This document shows, piece by piece, positions 31,152 through 35,344 of a stretch of DNA of 35,344 bases (positions are counted from its first letter, which is position 1; every line of letters begins with the position of its first letter). Origin of the DNA: an uncultured Eubacterium sp. (GTDB lineage Bacteria > Bacillota > Clostridia > Lachnospirales > Lachnospiraceae); the NCBI GenBank assembly GCA_900550135.1, contig URQO01000013.1:1-35344 (forward strand), written 5' to 3'. Both the position numbers and the translations under genes were made by a program. The notes beneath the pieces are model-generated. The model made no database searches. It worked only from the letters and a program-made list of their open reading frames with translations, and was not told where the DNA came from.

Positions 31152-31973
31152 ATGACAGAGAATTACTCAGTGCTAATGTCAGTTTATATAAAAGAAAAAC
31201 CTGAATATTTAAAAGAGGCCATTGACAGTATTCTTAATCAGACAGTGAAAACCGATGATTTTGTAATAGTGTGTGATGGACCTCTTACAGAAGGCCTGAA
31301 TAAAGTTATTGCAGATTATGTAACAACCTATTCAGGCTTGTTCAATGTTTACAGACTTGAACACAATATGGGTTTGGCAAAAGCACTTAACAATGGAATA
31401 CTTCAATGTAAAAATGACATTATAGTCAGAATGGACAGCGACGATGTTAGCAGAAATGACCGTGTGGAAAAGCAGTTACAGGCCATGAAAGAAAAGAATG
31501 CAGACATTGTAGGCTCAAATATTATTGAATTTACAGGTGATATTTCAAACACAAAAAATATGAGAGTTGTGCCTGAAGAAAATAAGGACATAGTGGAGTT
31601 TGCAAAAAACAGAAGCCCTTTCAATCATCCTAGTATAATGTATAAAAAACAGGCAGTGGTTGATGCAGGATTTTATGAAGATTATAAATTTTTTGAGGAT
31701 TATAATCTGTGGTGTACAATGTTAAATAAAGGCTATAAAGGATACAATGTGCAGGACAATCTGCTTTATATGAGAGGCGGAGAGGAAATGTATAAAAGAC
31801 GTGGTGGCTTTTCATATGTACCACTTATTTTCAGATTTAAAAGACATCAGAGGAAGATGGGCTTTATTGGATTTGGAAGTTTTGTGTATGGCGCACTTTC
31901 CAGAAGTGTTGTAAGTATAGTTCCAAATGGATTTAGAACATTTTTGTATTCAAAAGTATTAAGAAAACAGTAG
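31152..31973 (+). CDS. Family 2 glycosyltransferase
   Basis: 273 aa. The ATG at 31152 follows AGGTGA by 5 nt; an in-frame GTG at 31143 abuts the upstream stop. The GT-A fold is clear: SVLMSVYIKEKPEYLKEAID, VIVCDGPLTEGL, HNMGLAKALNNGILQCKN and the metal-binding RMDSDDVS (about 98-105), then HPSIMYKKQAV and FFEDYNLWCTML. It resembles amylovoran/rhamnosyl-type transferases that extend lipid-linked polymers. It lies directly behind the initiating transferase, so it probably adds the second sugar. Confidence 0.92.
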   Translation: MTENYSVLMSVYIKEKPEYLKEAIDSILNQTVKTDDFVIVCDGPLTEGLNKVIADYVTTYSGLFNVYRLEHNMGLAKALNNGILQCKNDIIVRMDSDDVSRNDRVEKQLQAMKEKNADIVGSNIIEFTGDISNTKNMRVVPEENKDIVEFAKNRSPFNHPSIMYKKQAVVDAGFYEDYKFFEDYNLWCTMLNKGYKGYNVQDNLLYMRGGEEMYKRRGGFSYVPLIFRFKRHQRKMGFIGFGSFVYGALSRSVVSIVPNGFRTFLYSKVLRKQ

Positions 31974-31982
31974 GACTAAAAA

Positions 31983-33107
31983 ATGAATAAAGAAGTTTTG
32001 AAAGTATTCTTTAAGCCACTTACATGGCTTAACGGAATAATAAAAAAAGATGAAAAACTAATATTTTTTTACTCAAACTTAGGATTTAGAGATAATGTAA
32101 AAGCATTTTATGATTATCTTTTGGATAAGGGATATAATGATGAATACAAAATAGTAGTCAGCATAAATGACTTTGAAAAGTATTTGGAAAATCCACCAAA
32201 GAATGTGTTGTTTGTAAGTAATAAGAAGGGTATAAAACATTTTATGAAGTCAAAGTATGCTTTTTATTGTTTTGGAAAATATCCTATCAAGCCGGCAAAG
32301 AGTCAGATTGTTGTTAATCTTTGGCATGGCACACCGTTAAAGAAAATAGGAAATCTTGAAAGTGGACTTGAGAAAATAGATTACAACTTTTTTTCTTTTG
32401 TGGTGGCATCATCCCCAATGTACAAACCTATTATGGCAAAAATATTTGGATGTAATGAAACTAATGTAGAAGTTTTAGGGAATCCAAGAAATGATGAACT
32501 TTTTGCAGAAGATGTTCAAACGGATAGAAAAATTCGTGAATCATATGATAAGTTGATCTTATGGATGCCAACTTACAGAGAATATGATGAAGATTATGTT
32601 GTATCGATTTTGAAAAAAGACCAGTTGCAGCAGCTTAATAACAAACTTAAAGAAGGTAACAGCAAGTTGATAATAAAGCTTCATCCTTTACAGGTGGCTA
32701 AAAATTTTGATAATCAATACAGCAATATTTCATTTTTAACACAAAAAGACTTGAACAAAAAAAATATAAATGTATATCAGTTACTTAGAAATACAGACGG
32801 ATTGATAACTGACTATTCTTCAGTTTATTTTGATTATATGTTGCTTAACAGACCTATAGCATTTACGGTAGAGGATATTGAAGAGTACGGGAAAAAGCGA
32901 GGTTTTGTATTTGAAGATCCATTTAAGTATATGCCGGGAGCAAAGCTTAAAACTTATAAGGATTTGGAAGAATATATCGATAATGTAATAAAGGGAAATG
33001 ACCCCTTTGCAATGGAACGTGAAAGAATCAACATGGTGATTAATTCATACAATGACGGTGACAGCTGCAAACGTGTTGAAATGAAAGTGTTTGGAGGCAT
33101 TAGATGA
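31983..33107 (+). CDS. CDP-glycerol glycerophosphotransferase family protein (TagB-like)
   Basis: 374 aa. The full Glyphos_transf domain is present: KLIFFYSNLGFRDNVKAFYD, NLWHGTPLKKIGN (about 115-127, catalytic His), EVLGNPRNDELF, LWMPTYREYDED, IIKLHPLQ (second conserved His) and GLITDYSSVYFDYM (about 275-288). No TM segments; it works as a peripheral enzyme on the inner membrane face with CDP-glycerol (or another CDP-polyol) from the tagD product. It overlaps the next, related gene by 4 nt. Whether it is a primase or polymerase cannot be told. Confidence 0.92.
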   Translation: MNKEVLKVFFKPLTWLNGIIKKDEKLIFFYSNLGFRDNVKAFYDYLLDKGYNDEYKIVVSINDFEKYLENPPKNVLFVSNKKGIKHFMKSKYAFYCFGKYPIKPAKSQIVVNLWHGTPLKKIGNLESGLEKIDYNFFSFVVASSPMYKPIMAKIFGCNETNVEVLGNPRNDELFAEDVQTDRKIRESYDKLILWMPTYREYDEDYVVSILKKDQLQQLNNKLKEGNSKLIIKLHPLQVAKNFDNQYSNISFLTQKDLNKKNINVYQLLRNTDGLITDYSSVYFDYMLLNRPIAFTVEDIEEYGKKRGFVFEDPFKYMPGAKLKTYKDLEEYIDNVIKGNDPFAMERERINMVINSYNDGDSCKRVEMKVFGGIR

Positions 33108-34291
33108 AAAAAATAAAAGATTTTGTCAGACAACTGATGCTTCTATACAAAAGGTTTTTGTATTTTGTGGCAAGACTAATTGAAAATCCAGATGACAACA
33201 CAGTAGTGTTTGAGGCTTTCCAGGGAAGAAGCGTGTCCTGTAGTCCAAAAGCGTTGTATCTGCAAATGAAGTCAGATGAAAAATATAAAGATTATACATT
33301 AATATGGTCTCTTAGACACACAGATAGAGATGATATTGAAAATAAGGTTAAGTTTGAAAGTTTTTCGTACTATAGGGCATTGGCAAAAGCAAAGTATTGG
33401 ATATTTAATTCAAATCCAAGACCGTTTTTAAAACCGGGGAAAAATCAGGTGTTTGTTCAGACATGGCATGGAACTCCACTAAAAAAAATAGGTCTTGATG
33501 TGAAAAAAACAGGAAACGTCCTTACAAATCAATCAAAGCAAAAAGATATATACACAAAAGAATCAAAGAAGATATCCTATATGATATCCCCTTCAAAGTA
33601 TTGCACCGAAAAGTTTATTTCTGCATTTGGCATGAAGGAAGCAGGAAAAACGGATAAAGTTCTTACAACAGGATACCCAAGAAATGATTTCTTATTTAAA
33701 TATACTGAAGATGAATGTAGGCAGATAAAAGAAAAGCTTGGTATTCCAAGAGATAAAAAGGTTATACTATATGCACCTACATTTAGGGATAACAAATACA
33801 ATCCGGCAGAGGGATTTGAACTTGCCAATTTTATTGATTTTGAAAAGGCAGGGGAAACTTTGGGAAATGATTTTGTGATTCTATTTAGGGCACATTATTT
33901 TATATCAAGTCACATTGATATTTCAAAATATCAGGGATTTGTGTATGATGTATCAGGTGTTGAGGATATTAATTATTTGTATGTAATTAGCGACATACTT
34001 ATTACAGATTACTCATCGGTATTTTTTGATTATGCCAATTTAAGACGTCCCATTATTTTCTATATGGAAGATTATGAGGAATACAAAAACGAAACAAGGG
34101 ATTTTTATTTTGACATAGAAGAACTGCCGGGACCGGTTACAAAAAATCAGGAAGATGCACTAAGTTATGTCCTAAAATTTGACAAAAATTTTGAACCGGA
34201 TGATAAGTACAAAGCATTCAACAAAAAGTACAATTATCTGGATGGTCCAACGGTAAGCAAAAAAGTACTAGATAAGATAATAGAAAGTTAG
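33104..34291 (+). CDS. CDP-glycerol glycerophosphotransferase family protein (TagB/TagF-like)
   Basis: 395 aa, ATGA overlap with the preceding paralogue. A basic N-terminus with an amphipathic helix (FVRQLMLLYKRFLYFVARL) precedes VVFEAFQGRSVSCSPKALYL, FVQTWHGTPLKKIGLD (about 122-137), ISPSKYCTEKFISAF, TGYPRNDFLF, ILYAPTFRDN, LFRAHYF and ILITDYSSVFFDYANLRRPI. It differs from its neighbour in the conserved pair HYF instead of HPL. With that gene it likely forms a primase/polymerase pair for a poly-glycerol-phosphate stretch. Only a weak ATCCC/GGGAT hairpin follows, with no proper T run, so transcription may continue into tagD. Confidence 0.92.
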   Translation: MKKIKDFVRQLMLLYKRFLYFVARLIENPDDNTVVFEAFQGRSVSCSPKALYLQMKSDEKYKDYTLIWSLRHTDRDDIENKVKFESFSYYRALAKAKYWIFNSNPRPFLKPGKNQVFVQTWHGTPLKKIGLDVKKTGNVLTNQSKQKDIYTKESKKISYMISPSKYCTEKFISAFGMKEAGKTDKVLTTGYPRNDFLFKYTEDECRQIKEKLGIPRDKKVILYAPTFRDNKYNPAEGFELANFIDFEKAGETLGNDFVILFRAHYFISSHIDISKYQGFVYDVSGVEDINYLYVISDILITDYSSVFFDYANLRRPIIFYMEDYEEYKNETRDFYFDIEELPGPVTKNQEDALSYVLKFDKNFEPDDKYKAFNKKYNYLDGPTVSKKVLDKIIES

Positions 34292-34373
34292 TATAATTGG
34301 TATGATACTATATCCCTTTTTAATGGGATTAATGATATAAATACAAAATGTATAAAAGATGGAGGAAATATAC

Positions 34374-34790
34374 ATGAAAAGAGTTATAACATATGGAACA
34401 TTTGACATGCTTCATTATGGACATATTAATATTTTAAGAAGAGCAAAGGAAATGGGAGATTACCTTGTAGTTGTTCTTTCAACAGATGAGTTTAACTGGA
34501 ACTCAAAGCAGAAAAAGTGTTACTTCACTTATGAGCAGAGAAAACAGGTTCTTGAAGCAATCAGATATGTAGACTTGGTTATTCCTGAAAATAACTGGGA
34601 TCAGAAAATTTCTGATGTTCAGGATTACAAAATAGATACTTTCGTTATGGGCAGTGACTGGGAAGGTAAATTCGACTTCCTTAAGGACTACTGTGAAGTA
34701 GTTTATTTGCCAAGAACAGAAGGTATTTCAACTACACAGATTAAATCTGACTTAAACAAAAAAGACATGACTGCCAAAGAAGAAAAATAG
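34374..34790 (+). CDS. tagD: Glycerol-3-phosphate cytidylyltransferase
   Basis: 138 aa, close to the 129-aa TagD of Bacillus. The ATG behind GGAGGAAATATAC is chosen over one 15 nt upstream that falls inside the RBS. Signature motifs: VITYGTFDMLHYGHINILRR (GTFDxxHxGH, 6-15), DEFNWNSKQKKCYFTYEQRK, MGSDWEGKFD and LPRTEGISTTQIKSDL (RTxGISTT). It makes CDP-glycerol from CTP and glycerol-3-phosphate, the donor for the three glycerophosphotransferases in the window. This strongly supports a glycerol-phosphate polymer. Confidence 0.95.
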   Translation: MKRVITYGTFDMLHYGHINILRRAKEMGDYLVVVLSTDEFNWNSKQKKCYFTYEQRKQVLEAIRYVDLVIPENNWDQKISDVQDYKIDTFVMGSDWEGKFDFLKDYCEVVYLPRTEGISTTQIKSDLNKKDMTAKEEK

Positions 34791-34799
34791 GAGAAGAAA

Positions 34800-35344
34800 A
34801 TGGTAAGTATTATTGTAACTCATAAACAATGCTTGTGGTACTTAAAGGACTGCTTTAAAAGTATTGCGGAGCAGCAGTTTAAGGATTATGAAACTGTATT
34901 GATAGTAGATGACCTGCAGGATGATAAAGAAGAATTTCAGCAGGTTGTTGATGAATATAAAAACCAGATTAACTTAAATATATATTATCTTGAAGGAAAG
35001 ACAGGTGTATCTGCAGCCAGAAATATGGGTATAGACAAGGCAAAAGGTGAATACATTTATTTTCTTGACAATGATGATTATATTTATGAAGATGGAGTTA
35101 AAAAGCTTTTGGATGTTATGGATGAAGATACAGATATGGCTTATGGACGTGTTCAGGGTACATATCAGGGTACTGTAACATTTGAAGAAAAGCGTGATTT
35201 AGAAAAAGAACAGGAAAATCTTGAAAAGTATGATTTTGACAATCCTATAGAATGTAAACTTACTCATTTCAAAAGATTGGAAAGACTGACTGTTCTTGGA
35301 GCATTATACAAAAAATCATTGTTTACAGACAATAATATTAGATT
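34800..35344 (+). CDS. Family 2 glycosyltransferase, 3' end outside the window
   Basis: Partial: 181 codons and two bases are visible. The ATG follows GGAGAAG by 3 nt, 9 nt after the tagD stop. The GT-A pattern is evident: MVSIIVTHKQCLWYLKDCFK, TVLIVDDLQDD, GVSAARNMGIDKAKGEYIYF and FLDNDDYIYEDG (metal-binding DxD region). The likely architecture, by analogy with 22855-25671, is a GT2 domain alone or fused to a glycerophosphotransferase; the rest is not visible. It belongs to the wall-polymer operon. Confidence 0.88.
   Translation, partial: MVSIIVTHKQCLWYLKDCFKSIAEQQFKDYETVLIVDDLQDDKEEFQQVVDEYKNQINLNIYYLEGKTGVSAARNMGIDKAKGEYIYFLDNDDYIYEDGVKKLLDVMDEDTDMAYGRVQGTYQGTVTFEEKRDLEKEQENLEKYDFDNPIECKLTHFKRLERLTVLGALYKKSLFTDNNIR

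Noticed and set aside
1..35344. CRISPR array or restriction, toxin-antitoxin, retron or other known defence genes
   Set aside because: No regularly spaced short repeats and no Cas, reverse transcriptase, methylase or nuclease families were seen; the only tandem units are the repeat A cores and the LytTR boxes.

Overview
The window reads as the chromosome of a low-GC, anaerobic Firmicute, most likely a Lachnospiraceae (Butyrivibrio/Roseburia/Eubacterium-like) bacterium. Evidence is the AT-rich codon use, strong GGAGG ribosome binding sites, and proteins of DUF3847, DUF5662, DUF6273 and DUF2007 type plus a glycerol-phosphate polymer locus typical of that group. No 16S or complete tRNA gene is present, so the family assignment is an inference.

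Region 1 (1 to about 10,755) is an integrative mobilizable element. A perfect 55-bp direct repeat lies at both ends (1-55 and 10699-10753); the right copy continues a tRNA-like T-arm and acceptor 3' half. Inside are a tyrosine integrase, a divergent Xre repressor/excisionase switch with two 13-bp palindromic operators, a DUF3847 mobilization protein, an RSF1010-like oriT, a MobA/MobL (MobQ) relaxase whose 3' end overlaps other-frame coiled-coil ORFs, and a coiled-coil membrane protein. The cargo is an Agr-like GHKL histidine kinase with a LytTR response regulator, followed by a LytTR-box promoter driving a secreted Cys-rich protein with a hydrophobic C-terminus, a membrane-anchored subtilase and a 61-aa two-TM protein. 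I read the cargo as a peptide- or density-regulated secreted toxin/protease/immunity cassette; this is the best candidate for an undescribed system.

Region 2 (about 10,756-19,100) is chromosomal flank. It has a structured repeat next to the attachment site, small membrane and lipoprotein genes, a second four-box LytTR array in front of a 5'-truncated gene, an Xre-TM protein, DUF2007 and DUF6273 proteins, then on the minus strand a lipoprotein, a ParB-like/BMP fusion protein and a metallophosphoesterase.

Region 3 (19,160-26,755) runs rightward: a promoter with a structured leader feeding two overlapping RimK-like ATP-grasp genes, a DUF5662 protein, an acyltransferase, a giant GT2-CDP-glycerol transferase, a rhomboid protease and a HIT protein. 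Region 4 (27,057-35,344) holds minus-strand murG and an LCP (LytR-CpsA-Psr) ligase, and divergently a sugar-polymer operon: undecaprenyl-phosphate sugar transferase, GT2, two CDP-glycerol glycerophosphotransferases, tagD and a truncated GT2. Together these should build a glycerol-phosphate-containing wall polymer and attach it to peptidoglycan.

Two repeat families stand out. Family A sits beside both att copies; family B sits between the two convergent gene pairs (15,667-15,883 and 26,743-26,947). In both, a conserved core is bracketed by copy-specific arms that differ in sequence yet remain self-complementary.
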